DNA of 64,000 nucleotides from Micromussa lordhowensis. Its lineage: Eukaryota; Cnidaria; Anthozoa; Scleractinia; Lobophylliidae. Made by a program: the position numbers and the translations under genes. The DNA is taken from contig OZ026608.1 in NCBI GenBank assembly GCA_964020085.1, positions 19,096,544 to 19,160,543 of the forward strand. Direction: 5' to 3'. This document shows positions 44,821 through 58,200 of this stretch, one piece after another (position 1 is the first letter of the stretch; the number at the start of each line of letters is the position of its first letter). The notes below the pieces were generated by a model that saw only the letters and a list, made by a program, of their open reading frames with translations, did not search any database and was not told the origin of the DNA.

Positions 44821-46499
44821 CTTTCACTCAGGTTTCCACCGCGTTAACATGATTTTTCTCGTTCGTCGCCTCCTCTGATAAAAATATAGACAACGAGAGT
44901 TTTATTTGGTAGGTTTCCACCGAGCTTTAAGTCATCTTTACCAGAAAAGCCACAACACGGACCCAAACTTGGCCAAAACTAAACTTGAAGTAACCCCGTA
45001 TGGTAATTTTTTGTATAAACACAGAGCGGCTTCTATGCCGTAAATTAAAATTTGTCCCTGTTTTCCTTCGTGTTGTCTATACCTGCTGTTGAAAATTTCT
45101 TTTTATTCGCATTTCGTCGATCAGCCTTTTTTTCCGCTGGTAAAGAAAGTTCGCTCGTACGCTTCAGTGTGTACCAGTGTTTTGGTAATCGTTGCTGAGC
45201 GGAGTTTGGTTCCCTCACAGGATAGGTTAGTACAAGTAATTTGTGGGGCTGATATTACAAAGCTCTCACATCCTGCTTTTCACCTGCACACACATAAATA
45301 TTCATGATTCCATTGGGTGATTGCCAATTAGAAACTTTAATAAAGGCGCGCGCTGAACAATATCCATTGAGTCATTTTATTAATACAAGACTGCCTTGTC
45401 ACACTTTGGTGTCAGTCATGAACCAATCACCGTCCAGGATTCTGTGAATTTCGCATCAGTTTCGAAAAACCCTCACCTCTGAATGGCTAAACTTTAAATT
45501 AATGTCCGAAAAAGCGAAATGGTGTTATGTAAATTTGCTCTTAGAAACGGTCGCAATGGAAAATAAACAGTGAAAAGAGTAACAACAGAACAAGACGCGC
45601 TCTTCTCTTTGGCTTAAAAAATAATTTACCATTCTGAAAGATTTCAACCGAAAGAATAATCCGTAATCTTAGAGGCGGAAAATGAACGCTTTAGGCCGCT
45701 AGCCATATTAACATTTTTGTTTTTAATGATTCAAGCAATATAGCCACATCGTTTTATCGTTCAAAATTTAGGTCAAGTTGGTAAATGGTTTCTTCCGCTT
45801 ATTTAACCGAAAACGACATGTATAGAAAACAAAAGGAGTAGATATGGCATGTAATCCGGACTTGCCGGGATATATTTTCTTGTGAAATCGGTTATCCCCT
45901 AGCTGTTTTGACGTCATTCGTGTCAATAACATATCTTGATGACAAATTTAACGCGCGTGAGTATACATAAATTTATGTCTCTTTGTGTATTTTTTCTCAA
46001 TTTCATCTCAGCTTTGCCCGTAACTTTCGTTTACTGCTTCACGTTCAAAATATTGTCCACTGTTTCCGCTGAGAGCTGATATAAACGTTGAAATGTTACA
46101 TACGACTGAGAAAAGACCGATGAAAACAGCGAAATAAAAATCCTTTTTTTTGTCGCGGAAGGCGAAAGCGGGTCTGAAATCGATCAGACCTTGGCAGAAT
46201 TCAGTTTCCTTGGCGACATGAGTTATATTATTTTTTTTTCTTAATGTCTGAGGAACTGTTTGTAGACAGCCAGGTTCTCGTTTCAAACACGCGATTAAAT
46301 AACTTTAATATTTCATTTTAAACACGCAACATTTATTGAATTCTTGCCTCGAGCGTTGAAAGATGTGTTAATTTATCCCACAAAGTATCCATTTCATGTC
46401 TCGGGTTTCAGTTAGACGTTGTTATCAATATTTTCGTAATAATTCGAAGCCGGCCATTTAAGGTTTTCATCAACAGCTGTAATAAGACAAGTATTCATG

Positions 46500-46660
46500 G
46501 TGGTCAACTAGAAAGCCTTTGCTACTTTGACCACCATACACATTTTTTAACCTGTATTGTAATTATTTTATCTTGTAATCGTGTGTTGTAACTATACTTT
46601 TCTTCCTATGGTAAACTTTATGTAAATAGTGTAAAATAAATGAACCTTGAACCTTGAACC
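46500..46660 (+). mobile_element. Retroelement 3' end with (CCTTGAA)n tail
   Basis: An AT-rich stretch ends TAAAATAAATGAACCTTGAA with the CCTTGAA unit repeated. This is typical of a LINE-type 3' terminus with short tandem tail. Only the untranslated end is present. Confidence 0.55.
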
Positions 46661-47249
46661 TATTTCAGTCGTATTCCAAAGACAAATTTTTACAAGCATT
46701 TTCATTGTTAAGTGAAATTATATTTCTACATCTCATTTCAGTTGAATAGTTAAGTAACGATAAAATTGATAAAATTAACGGTAAAATTGGTCCTGAAAAG
46801 CCCCAAGGGGAGTGTCCAATTCGTGCAATTACAATTACGATATGTTTTTTTCTAGAACGAGGTTTCAATTAGCCACACATGCGACTGTTCCAAAAAACAA
46901 CAACAACCTTTTGTGTAAAAGCAGTTAAATTGGGCATGTTATGTAACAGGTTGATAGCCTGAAACGAAAGCTAAGAAAATCTTTATTAATTGAAATATTT
47001 TGGTATATTATTTTGGAATATTGCGATTTGTTTCGAATAAGTAGGTTAATAACACTGGATAGAACCCAAGTTATTTTAGGGTAGTTATTTTCCTCGGTTG
47101 TTTTACGCAACAGGTTTAAATAACTTTTAAATAAGTTTCCTTTCTGCTTTATTATGCATGATAAGTATCATATTGATGATAAGCCTTGTTTAGATAAAGT
47201 AATAGTCGCAAAAAAACAGGGACATTGCAACGTCATTTCGATTTACTTT

Positions 47250-47357
47250 TAATAGTAATAGTAATAGTAATAGTAATAGTAATAGTAATAGTAATAGTAA
47301 TAGTAATAGTAATAGTAATAGTAATAGTAATAGTAATAGTAATAGTAATAGTAATAA
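47250..47357. repeat. (AATAGT)n hexanucleotide microsatellite
   Basis: About 17 near-perfect AATAGT units. The long Leu-rich minus-strand frame here is an artefact of this repeat. Confidence 0.95.
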
Positions 47358-47539
47358 TAGAATTAGATTATTAAATGAAAATATACAAGATTCCCTGCGG
47401 CTCTGAGAAATCTGCCTGATGAGTGCATACGCACGAAACTCAGAGTCGTTGGGAATCTTGCATATTTTCATTTAATCATCTAATTCTATACACCACTCTA
47501 CACAAACGTGTATTGAGCACTCTTTAGCAATTTCTCATG

Positions 47540-47545
<6 letters not shown>
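47357..47545. mobile_element. Foldback copy related to 6111-6260
   Basis: GAATTAGATTATTAAATGAAAATA at the left pairs with TATTTTCATTTAATCATCTAATTC at right, with AGATTCCC/GGGAATCT inside. The right part reads as the inverse complement of the 6115-6260 segment (ACACGTTTGTGTAGAG). It lies between two microsatellites. Confidence 0.65.
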
Positions 47546-47583
<38 letters not shown>

Positions 47584-47602
47584 GAAAAATAATAATAAAA
47601 AT

Positions 47603-47650
<48 letters not shown>
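47541..47650. repeat. (AAT)n microsatellites
   Basis: Two AAT runs (47541-47578 and 47606-47650) separated by AACAAGAAAAATAAT. Confidence 0.95.
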
Positions 47651-49721
47651 TTAATTTAACGAGGGTAAACACTTTACAGTGGAAAACTAAAAAAACCTGT
47701 GGCCCTCACAAAAAAAGCAGCGTGCGAGAACAGTTTTTTGTAAGACTGGCCAGTTTCTCTACCCGTCTGGAAAGTTAGGATCATTTTTGCTCTTCTCGAT
47801 AACCAATATATTAAAAAACATGCACTGATAGTTGACCAATTGAATTTCAGCACCTGTACAAGTTTCCCGTCTGCGCAATGAGAGTGTGAGAAAAAAAAGT
47901 CATTGAATCTTTCTTTAAACCTAATTATTGTCCACTTACGCAAAAACCAACGTGTATTTCGAGTTTTTAACTCATGAAAACAGTGACAGAATGCTCAGTA
48001 GGCCATAATCTCCTTATTGGAAATAATATTTAGATTCAGTTACGGAATATGGTGGCAATAATTACTAAACTGTTCCTGAAGACTTAACGCGTGGAAAAAT
48101 TAACTGAGTTAATTCTTACCTATCAATGTGTTTCTTTCTTTCCTGTCTTCAATCGAAATACTCCTTTCGGAAAGCCAAGTTTCGTAATTAGACAAATTAA
48201 TTTTTTAGATGGTTCTGCGGTTTGAATACTTATTAGAGAAGTGAGAAATATTTTAGTTAACATGAAATTCATTCGCCTTCATTCCCCTCACAGAAAACCC
48301 AACACAGATGTTGCAACTAAAAGCTTTAGCAATCGATCGTCGTTGGCGACGTATGACCGTGACCTAGTTGTCGATCTATGAAACAATAAATCAATTCGTT
48401 TGTCATTAATCAAACGCCAATCAGATTGCGTTTTCATAATGAACACTCGCAGATTTTGATTCATTACTCATGGTAACATAAACAATTTTATAATTATGTA
48501 TTTCTATATACTTGGTAAAAACGTTTCCTTGTTTATATTCTTTGTCTTTTCCGCTCTTCCTGTGTCGTCATACATTTTGAGGAAACTGCCTTCTAAAAAG
48601 GCAGCTGAGAATCAGCATTTACACAAGCGATGTATTTAATCTAATCAGACCAGGCTTCTCACACCTCGTACGATTGAGAGAGGGGCAGCAATTCGCCGCG
48701 CTCTTCTCCACCCGGTAACTTGAATACTGACAAACTGACAAGCTATGGTTCTAAAACCTAGAACGTGCAGAAATCTTCCTCTTAACGTAAGCAGCATGGG
48801 ATGATGACGTCATTTCTTGTATTAACTATGTCATGTTATCAAAACAACGACCATCTTGAATCTGTTATCTTAGATTTCTTTCTGTCCAAAACGTCCACAT
48901 CAAACGTCAAAATGCCTCAAAATTATTCGAAATCAACAAAACAAGGATAAAAACCATAAAATGTAAAATTAATTACGTTAAAGCTAAATTTTGTCAATAT
49001 AAACAAGGAAAAAATAGGAGAGAAACTGTCGACTGTTCTGACCTCATACATTCAAGGAAACGGGATTGTTTAGTTTGTCATCGAAGCATTCTTTAGTAGA
49101 TCGTTTTTCCAGCGATTTTTCTCGACACCGTTCAAAATTGAAGAATTGAGAGACATCGCGAGCCATTTTGCGAGGCATAAAAATATTCCACTCTTTGCTA
49201 CGTACAGTCAATCATTTTAAAACGTTATGGAAGCTTTTCAGCACTGACATGTTGCTTTGATGCACATTGTCATAATATATTACATGGCGACAGCGTTGAG
49301 ATACAAACAAATTAAACGCACTCTGTTAAATGATATCTGGCAAGTTGAGTTTTACTTTTTTACTTAACGTTAAGCCATCAGAAAAATGCGGTTGGACTGA
49401 TCGAAGCGACAGCAAGGAAACGATATTTTCCACATCTATTGATTTCATTGTAAACGCTATAGCTCACAATAACGTCACAAATCAAGTCTTCTGGCGAATG
49501 ATTGCAAGAGGAAAAGAGTCAGGGACATCAGTTTGCTTCACTTCGTTTCGCTAGCTGGCAGTTCTGCTCATTTTCTTCGCCATTTTCCCATAATAACTAA
49601 CCTGCTGACATGTTACTTATCGTTTGAAAAATGAGCTACGAAACATGATCCCTAATTGATAAAAGATCCGCAAGATACACAAATCACTCGCAAAATAAAT
49701 GTGTTTGTATTTTCCAGTCTG

Positions 49722-49960
49722 TGGTGATGGTTAGCACGATGGTCTCCGAATCATGAATATCACGCGCTCCGTTCGAGCTCTGCCCGGTGGCGGGGGGGGT
49801 TTTATTGTGTTCTTGGGTGTCTCCCTCTACCAATATGAATAAATGGGTACAGGCGAAATGAATGCCAGGACTAAACCCACAATGGACTAACATCTCATAC
49901 AGGGAGAAGGACAGGGTGTGTGGCAGCGGGCAAAGACGCCGGGATAATATCGGCTGTTGA
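49722..49960 (+). mobile_element. tRNA-derived SINE, diverged copy
   Basis: Box A-like TGATGGTTAGCACGATGG, box B-like CGTTCGAGCTC, then AATAAATGGGTACAGGCGAA and CACAATGGACTAACATCTCA, aligned to the 16066 element. It is strongly diverged and older. Confidence 0.65.
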
Positions 49961-52900
49961 ACCATTGGTCCAATGAAGAATTCAACATACGTTTTATCTC
50001 TCTTTAACCTGGATTCAAATTTAAATTTTTAAAGCCTCAATCACAGTCTCTAAAGAATTTCCATTGTAATTTCTACGGCTAACTCTCGAGTATTGTCATC
50101 ACTATATAAAACAATTTGCAAACAACGACATTACGCTCCGGCTATAAAAACCCAAAAAGATCAAGTGATCAATTAGGGCATTCATGTGGCCTTGAGCACG
50201 CTTTAGGAGAGTTGGGTGGCTGTGGATAGCCATCTTTAATACATGCATGCAGGCGGACTTGAATACAGGCGACAGGCCTGATTACTCATCATTATAGTCT
50301 GTTTGTTTCGTAGAAAATTCCAGTCTCGTTATTTTGTTTCAAGTACCAGCAGCGCCCCATTACTGAGGGACACAAAGATGACTCCCTTTGCCCAGAGGTT
50401 TGTAATTTTGCTTTGCAAACTGGGTTTGCCCAACAATTCTGGAAATTGTGGTCAGAATGTAAATGGTAAGACCGATTTTGCCTCGACTACTGCGGAAAAT
50501 GTCCCAATTAAACATTGACAGAACTTCTTGACTGGTTGTCCAAGATACCCAGCCAAAATATTCGAATGGAAAATGTGTTTACCATTTTCAATTCTTTGCC
50601 ATTTCCAGTCGCCATCTTGCAATTATGATCTGGTTGAACTCATCCTAGACTCTCTCGGTAAATTGGGAGTTGTTAAGTAAATGATAAATGGCCAATGCTG
50701 ACGGAACTTACCACCAGTGATTTTTGCTTACCATTTGCCCAGACGACTTGGTTCTTCGATATTTGATACAATTATATTGAGAACGAGGTTGTGCTAGTGA
50801 ATCGTACTTAACTAACTTCTAGAATTTTCTCTACACACTACCATAATTAGCGGTGTTTAACGATGGCGACCAATATAAATGAATGACATTATGAATAAAT
50901 TCGTTCGATTCCATCTTGTTTCAAATTCTTTGCTTTGTGGAAATTTTCCGTTTTAGTAAGACTTCACGTGTTATGTATTCTTTAAAGAGGGTATTCTTGA
51001 ATTTGCGGAGTTCGATTTAATATAAGTCACTCTCAAGTGTACAACTTAGTTATGCCTTTAAATATGTAGCCATTAAAAACTTCACCTTTAATTTAAGATT
51101 TCTTTTCAAAACGTCATGAAGATTTCATAAGTTTTATTCCTTCCAAAAGTTTCTTAATCTGCAGTGTGGATTGTACGTGCGCAATGGCACTCTTAACTTA
51201 AGAAAAAAAACTTATTTTGAAAACAAAGAAAATGTATCCCCTAATGGACCCCTTTATGAATCCATTTAAAACAAAAAACAAAAAGAGGACTCGTTGAAGT
51301 CGACGTGACGTTGTTAATATTAAATTGCTTGGAAAATGCGTTATGTGTCGTATCTGTAAGAATGAAGAGATAAAGGTTGCAATATTACTTCTTTAAATTA
51401 ATTTGCATTCAATCTTTCTATTTCTACATTTCTTATAACTTGGTTGTGGAAGAAAAAGTGGAGGAAACATTAAGACAATACCCCCCATTTTGAAATGTTT
51501 ATTATTTTTTTATTCCTCTCATCAAGAACTGCAAAGACATTTTGCGAATTACGTTTAATTAGATAAAATTTCATTTCACATTAGTCCTGCTGTGGCGAGA
51601 CAAAATAAAGATTCGGGAACAAAGAGGAAAGGCATTTGTGATGGGAAGCTTCCTAATGGACTTTTTAAAATTGTTTCAATTAGATAGTTTTTCTGTCATC
51701 AGATGAAATTTTCATTAACTCAAAAAATAGGATTTCCTTTGACGTAGTTAGATATAAAAACATCAACATCTCTGGACTTTTTTTGGATTTCAAACCCTAA
51801 AGATGGTACAAAAGGTAAATTATTTCAGTAAATTCAATTCTCAGCAGGTTTGTGTCGTTGTCAATTCCGGCAGGTTGCCAGCCTTTTACAAAACTGAGGT
51901 TCTTTTAGTTAAATAACAATGAATATGTGGTCTTTTTTTATGAATATTGAGATAAGATCAGTGTCAGCCACCTTGCCCTGAGTCGATCCAGTGATAAATA
52001 TATAGCTTTTCTTTAGCATCGAATTTTTTTTAACGTTTTTGTAGAAGGATATTTTTTGTCAATGTTTCTTCGCACCGTTCCACTAGCCTTTTGCAAAACA
52101 TCGTTGCTGTTAAGAACCAGTATTAAATTGGATAAACACAACATGGAAAAGTGTTGCAATCAATAAATATTTGACCATATTTGGTTTTATTAACCGAATT
52201 TCGTATCTTACAATTTTGTTAGGCAGTCTGCAGAAAACAATTGATAATTTTCTCCAGGTAAATACTTAGGTGGATAGATGAAATAAGTTGCTTACTTTTC
52301 TGACTTTTTGGTAGTATTGATACGTATGAATTTATTGAGTCTATCGTCACATATTCAAGTATTAACTTTATAGTAACTTGAGCTGTCATTTTCGTCAAAA
52401 AAACTGAGGGTGTCTAAACTGCAGACAGATCTTAAGAAAGGAGAGCGGATAACACATCTTAAACATCAAGCCCAATTTGTTAAGGTCTTTGCACAAGATC
52501 TGTGGCAATCTTCTTGCATTTTCAACCAATTTTCATGCCTCTGAATTTATCGCCAGTTCAACCATGGTTACAATTTATATTGGCGACGGACTGAAGAGAT
52601 TTTGCAGTGGGCAGCGCGCAAGCTTTCCGAGTCATTGGCACACCTAAGCAGCCATTAGTTTCTGGAAGACAAAAGTTATTTCTTCTGGCTGAGCATAAGC
52701 ACCAAAAAGTCTGAACAAAATTAAAGCGTGCCCAGCATAAAGCCTTTTAAACAAATTAAGAATTGATTCCTCTCCCTCTTCTTTTCCTTAATTTTTCTAC
52801 AACCGATCTAAGGTACAACTCTTTGTACTGAACTACTCAGCTCGTTTAGTTATTACTTCTGAGTAGTTTTGTTTTTGCTTATTTAAGTTAAACTTATTTT

Positions 52901-54188
52901 TTTTGTTGTATATTTTATGTACAAAGCAAAATAAATGGTTGGCTGCTGGTTGTTTTGAAAATATTTAAGGATGGCCACGACTGAGAAAGATTTAGACGGA
53001 TTACAAACTAAACAAATTCGGCCAATTTTTGTTCGGGAGCTTAATTATCTACGCTGTATATTTAACCAACGAAATTCTTAATTATCTAGATTTGTTCAGT
53101 ACTCCAAATGCTCTAAAAACGTGCATGCTCAGGCTAAATATGCAATGGCAGCGTTCAATTCCAAATTAGCCGCCGTAGTCGTTCGCGTTCCACAGACGAC
53201 GCTCAACTTTGTCATTTCACGTTCTTGTTTTACAGAGGACGCCAAAGAAATGTGCAAAGATTTATAACGCACGTGTACGGTTATTGTTTTGCTCATCAAA
53301 TGTTTCGTTTGGTGACGTTCTCGTTGCCGTCGTCGTCGTGGTTTGCTTAAGCTATAATTTAGGCGAGGTCCAGAGGTTTTTCAGTTTATCAGTTGTCCTT
53401 AGTCAGAAGTAAACAACTACTGTGTTTTGTGCACGGTCAAGACCAAAGAACTTTGTCGGGTTTCATAACTATTCCACTCTATTAACTATGACGTGGATAC
53501 GAGTGGAGTAGACCGTCCCTAGACGACAAGGATTGAATGAAGCGGCAAACCCAACTGGGCAACCACTCCTGTATACCGTTTGTTTCTGGGAACACATAAT
53601 GTCCCTCCAAAACGGCCAGTAAATCAGTCAACCACTGACGAATGATACATGCAAAACTCCATTTTTTTCTTGCTAAAGGTCACGAAACTTGATCTCCACA
53701 GCGCGTCGTTTCTGTTTGCTTTCTGTTTTAATGATATACTTTGATTGTGTAAGGTATTTCTATGCTACAACTGACTAGCATTTTTGTTAATATAAAAATG
53801 TTGGAGCCCCCGAAAAAAAAAAAAACGTCATATTATACCTCTATCTCCCCATAACGGCCTCCTTTCGACAACTTTCCTCTGCAAACTGAACTGGCTCACG
53901 GTCGTGGAGAGATTTAACTGTATTTACACTGCATTTACATTGCCTCATAATAGTCTCAAGTCTGTTTTTACTTTTCTAGGAATTAAGACCTTCACAATCG
54001 GGCGTTTTCTGTGTCAGCAGTGGCCGCGCTGTGGATTTCAGTAAGAGCAAATGCCATATGTGCTCTTTTCATTTCTACATTTACCTTGATTGCTGTTCTT
54101 CGTTCACAGAACCCAGGTATAGACAAATGAAGAGGAAATATACTTAGATGAGACTATGTAAACACAGGAAAAGTCCACTCAGGACTGC

Positions 54189-54510
54189 TTAAAGATGATT
54201 TCCAGTCCGTACTGCGCAGTGTCATCACCTAATGTTTATAAACATTATAAGTTCCACACTCAATGGAGGCGAATCGATGTTATTCGTTACGAACCACATA
54301 CCTTATCTTTGAGGTCTTTCAAATTCTTTTTCCATGAGAAGCATAAAGCATAAAGCTTCGACCGCTTCGCATCCAGAATGGCGGTTGTTTTGAGACATCA
54401 TGTAAATAGGTTCAAAACGTTAATATTTTGTGATGTCTTACATGAAACGAAAAAAAAAAACGCAAACAAACTCTCGAGAGTGTACAGTACGGACTGGAAA
54501 TCATCTTCAA
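54189..54510. mobile_element. TTAA-bounded MITE (family E), copy 4, isolated
   Basis: Ends TTAAAGATGATTTCCAGTCC / GGACTGGAAATCATCTTC with the interior inverted relative to copies 1-3. It shows that the family transposes on its own, outside tRNA cassettes. Confidence 0.72.
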
Positions 54511-55607
54511 GTTTGTTTTGTTTGCTGTAGTTTGATGCTAAAACATCATTTACAGTTGTAATTGTCGTTAAAGACAGCCTCCTGGGCTTACTCTGTAGGA
54601 TTTTTACACAAACAAATTCTGGGTAGATTTGCTATGTTTTACGAGTCCTTAATACCTTCACGGTGGCTGCACGATCGATCCAGTTTCCTTTGAAATTTGG
54701 AAAACATTGGATTCCCGAAACAATTTTTCTTAAATACACAGAATTGACTTGAGTTGTTCCAGCAGGTTAAGCCTCCTTTATATGCGAATTTCGTCTCCAA
54801 CAGTACAAAAGTGACCTTGGGCAAAAAAAGCCGCGCGCCGCCATATTTGTTTTGGTCTTTCGAGGTTTTAAATCCCGCGCAGTCTCGCGCCTCTATCGTT
54901 CGTGTTTCTAACACGTGACGCAAGATGGTGATCTACTCCCCGCGCGAGAAAACTGGTACGAGCCACCTTAAAATCAAATTGGCGATTACATTACAGAAGG
55001 ATTCAGCCCGGTCCGCAATTCTAGCGGGCAAACGGGCTGAAAAGTCCCAGGTAAAATATCTCATGTAATTTCAGACTGGGTCGAAAAGCGAGCTTGGACA
55101 TACGTTTTCGGCTCATTTTTGATTCTCCTGAGACTCTTCGCGCGCAATTTCACTTTTCGCGCCGAGGCTAACATTCAACCCGGGCTAAAATTTGTCTTGT
55201 AAACGGAACACCCCTAGCCGGGCAGAAATTTCAGCCCTGGCTGAAATTCGCCATGTAATCAGGGCCTAAATTCCAATTCGACCAGGATAGAGGACCGACT
55301 TCCTCTCTAAATATTGTAATATTTGTTTATTTATTTTTTTCCCTGCTTTCCCTGGGATCGAAACATCTTTCAGAAGCGGCTCGGAAAGAAATTCTACCGT
55401 TGAGAGACTGGGGTCTAGTGTAATCACCGTAATGGCGGCCTACATGTGAGTCGGAGATCTCGTCGCTGGTTTATAAAGGTAAGAGAGTCTATAAGAATTC
55501 CTTTTCCATGTCTAGTTAAGTTAAAGAACACGGTCTTCACTTCATTTCATCTCATGGAATATAGAAATGAAGAGTCTGTGTTTTATAATGTAGAAATTTA
55601 CCATAAA
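54511..55607. other. Intergenic, no gene seen
   Basis: No domain-bearing frame. GC is higher near 54820-55260, with scattered GGGCTGAAA-like motifs. Confidence 0.5.
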
Positions 55608-56109
55608 CTGCCTCTCTTAGCCCTGAGCTTATTCAACCTCGTAAGGGTTTTTAGATGGGCTCATAAGCGGAGGGGTTTATACCCGAGTGGGCTTATTTCA
55701 AAACAAACTATAGCTGTGTTGCTTGAAATAGGTTTCAGCTACTGGTTGCAGAATACCCGGCCCAGTCATTTACATGTGTCAGTGTGCTTTGAAGAACAAG
55801 GTATATAATTAGCAATAGTGAATGAGGCTGAGTAGGATATGAAGAATTCTGCAGAACAAGGAGGGTGTTATCCACAGAGGCAGAATTCTTCATACCTACG
55901 AAAGCCGAATTCAATTATTGCTTTATTATTCATTCAAAATACTTCCCCGTTCTTAAAGGAGTTTTGCCATTTTGCTCTTTGTTTTTTCGTTCACTAAAAA
56001 TAACATACAGTAATACCGTCCCCAGGTTTTCTTGGTCAACGGTTCAATAATCTGCAGCGGGCTTCACTTTTGACGTCATTTTGACATCATTGGTTCAATA
56101 ATCTGAAGC

Positions 56110-56142
<33 letters not shown>

Positions 56143-56530
56143 GCGAAGATTCTTTCCAAATTTGGTGAACTGCAGCCGGTTATGGTAAATTATGCGTGTG
56201 GTTTTAATCAATCAGAAACGGGGAAATATTTTCTTATTCAATATATAAATATATTCTTATTCAAGTAAATGCAAATAAGTGGACCGGATATTCTGCAATC
56301 TAGCCACTGGTTTTTACCTAAGCTTTTAATCAAACATAATAATAAAACGAAATCAAGGCAAGGAAAGCTTAAGTGGAACTTATGTCCGGGGGAGGGGGGA
56401 GGGTTATAACTGGATGGATTGTTTGGTTTACAAGTACATGGGCCTTTTAATATGGGTGGGTGGCGTTATAAGTGGCAATTTGTGGTATACCATAGATGGT
56501 TCTTTGTGCTTGATGTAGACCCTACAGTGT
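55608..56530 (+). repeat. Dispersed repeat, copy 1, with internal insertion
   Basis: 55608-55810 and about 56262-56530 match 63340-63550 and 63565-64000 in order. Between them about 450 bases are present only here. That insert includes an inverted pair (ATTCAAAATACTTCCCCGTT / AACGGGGAAATATTTTC) and a 51-base tandem duplication. The element is of unknown class. Confidence 0.7.
56041..56131. repeat. 51-base tandem duplication carrying CRE motifs
   Basis: Unit GGTTCAATAATCTG...GCACTTTTGACGTCATT occurs at 56041 and 56092. Each contains the palindrome TGACGTCA (56071-56078 and 56122-56129), the CREB/ATF consensus. A role is not shown. Confidence 0.75.
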
Positions 56531-57989
56531 AGGCATCTTTATTTTCTATCATTGTTTTCCCATGATTCAAAGGATTAAAACTAGCAGTGATCATGAATTA
56601 CAAAAGTATGATGGTCTTAGGAATAAGTATTGAATTGTTGTAATTACTATTGATTTTATTTTATTTATGATAAAATGTCAACTGCTCAGTGTAAAATGCT
56701 GACTGTAGACTGCAGAGTACAGACCGGGGGTAACACGTCACAATTATTCACTGAGGGCAAAGTTTATATTCCCCGAGAGGAAGTCCGAGGGGAATATTCA
56801 TCATTATTATCCAACTCTGCTTCCTAGAGTACAAATATCGTGCGAAACGAGTACAAATAACAGATATTTGTACTCGTCTCATTCCTCCTGGCCGCGTGAA
56901 GTTCAAAACCTTGGCAAGTCAGAATTTTGGGAAAAGAAACTGTTGGATAATAAATCTCATTAGACATTTTGGTGTGTACTATCGCTGTATATTTTTACTC
57001 GTTGTTTGTATTTTGACTCACCCTACGGGCTCTTCAAAATACTGCACAACTCGTAAAAATATACCGCGATACTACTCACCAAAGCATCTAATAAGATATA
57101 TTCACAAGTCTGAGGTGAATATATTGTTTTAATATAATTACTCAGGTAAGCAAAGGACCAACGGTTAATTTACATATGTAAAGTCTAGCTAATAAGTATG
57201 AGGATTCAAAAAAGCATTTTCTACACTGGAATTTTCACATGCATCGCAACTCAGGATATAAGTGTAAACTGCAATTGTAGCCTTACAATTGTAAACTAAC
57301 AGTGATAAAAAACTACAAATCACTAACTTTGATAAAGAATTACAAAAGTGACAACTGCAACAACAAGCTTTAGTACGATGGTCTTAAGGAATCTCTTCTA
57401 AATACAGACAGACTGTGGACTGCAGACTAGGAACCAGGGGTAAACTGCAGTGTTATTACCATTATCAAGTGCTAACCATAAACAGGTGAAACAAGCTGTT
57501 ATTCAAGCTAATGACAGTCAAAGTCTCCACTCTGGGTAGCCTGAATTGCAACACCGTTACTCTGAACATTATGCAGGTTAGCCTAAATAACACTTTGGTT
57601 GGTCTGCTTACAGTTGATGTTCAATAATGGAAATGGAATAATGGAAAGAGTGCTCTTTGAGAGTACCAGGCACCCAGTATGTGCAGTTAAGGTGATTACA
57701 AAGCTGATGCTTTTTGAGAAAGAGTTGGCAAACTAAAACACTAGGTTTACAATCCATGACGTCATAACTGAGCACATGACCTAAGAGACCTAAGAGTAAG
57801 ACCTATTTGTAACTCATTTTCTGAGAAAAAAATTCAGCTTTATTTTAAAGCAAAGTACAAAAAGGCCTTGATCATGCTTATTTTTTTTGTAAAGCCCTCA
57901 AAGTATTGAAGAGAACACTAGAGAAGCTGGGAGAAATGCAACTCTGCTGATTGTGTTTTATGTGACATTTCTGTCCTGCACTTGTCACT
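56531..57989. other. Intergenic, no gene seen
   Basis: AT-rich with short palindromes, for example GTACAAATATC / GATATTTGTAC near 56829-56873. No gene. Confidence 0.5.
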
Positions 57990-58063
57990 TTGAAAGTTAT
58001 GAATGATCATGGCAGTAAATTTTTCAACTTAAGCAGTTGGAAAGAGAAGCCTGAAAAAAATCA

Positions 58064-58097
<34 letters not shown>

Positions 58098-58200
58098 GAT
58101 ACCGGTGCGATGCTCTACCAACTGAGCTATGAAGCCACACATTGGGAGCGAGGTCAATTAAATGAGTTCATATCTTCCCGTGAGGAGTGAAATGATGTGA
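57990..58200 (-). mobile_element. tRNA-derived SINE with intact tRNA-like head
   Basis: On the minus strand, 58066-58135 reads as a tRNA-like head: acceptor GGCTTCA/TGAAGCC, D-arm TAGCTCAGTTGGTAGAGC and T-arm ACGGGTTCGAATCCCGT. It is followed by a SINE body (GATTTTTTTCAGGCTTCTC). The anticodon loop reads CCGGTAT, with C at the universally U position 33 and a mispaired stem, so I do not call a tRNA gene. A body fragment recurs at 12424. Confidence 0.75.

Larger units (their letters stand above)
44821..54188. other. Gene-poor intergenic region
   Basis: The left 1-2 kb should hold the gene C promoter; no clear core promoter motif was seen. The rest is AT-rich with a few repeats listed separately. 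None of the short frames has recognisable domains. Confidence 0.55.

Noticed and set aside
47190..47471. Leu-rich minus-strand ORF
   Set aside because: Translation of the AATAGT microsatellite.
55446..55808. 120-residue ORF, with a relative at 63252-63584
   Set aside because: Both are readings through a dispersed repeat; the shared peptide shows no known domain and the flanks differ.
58066..58135. tRNA gene with perfect acceptor stem
   Set aside because: Position 33 is C, the anticodon stem is mispaired and a SINE body follows; a body fragment recurs at 12424.
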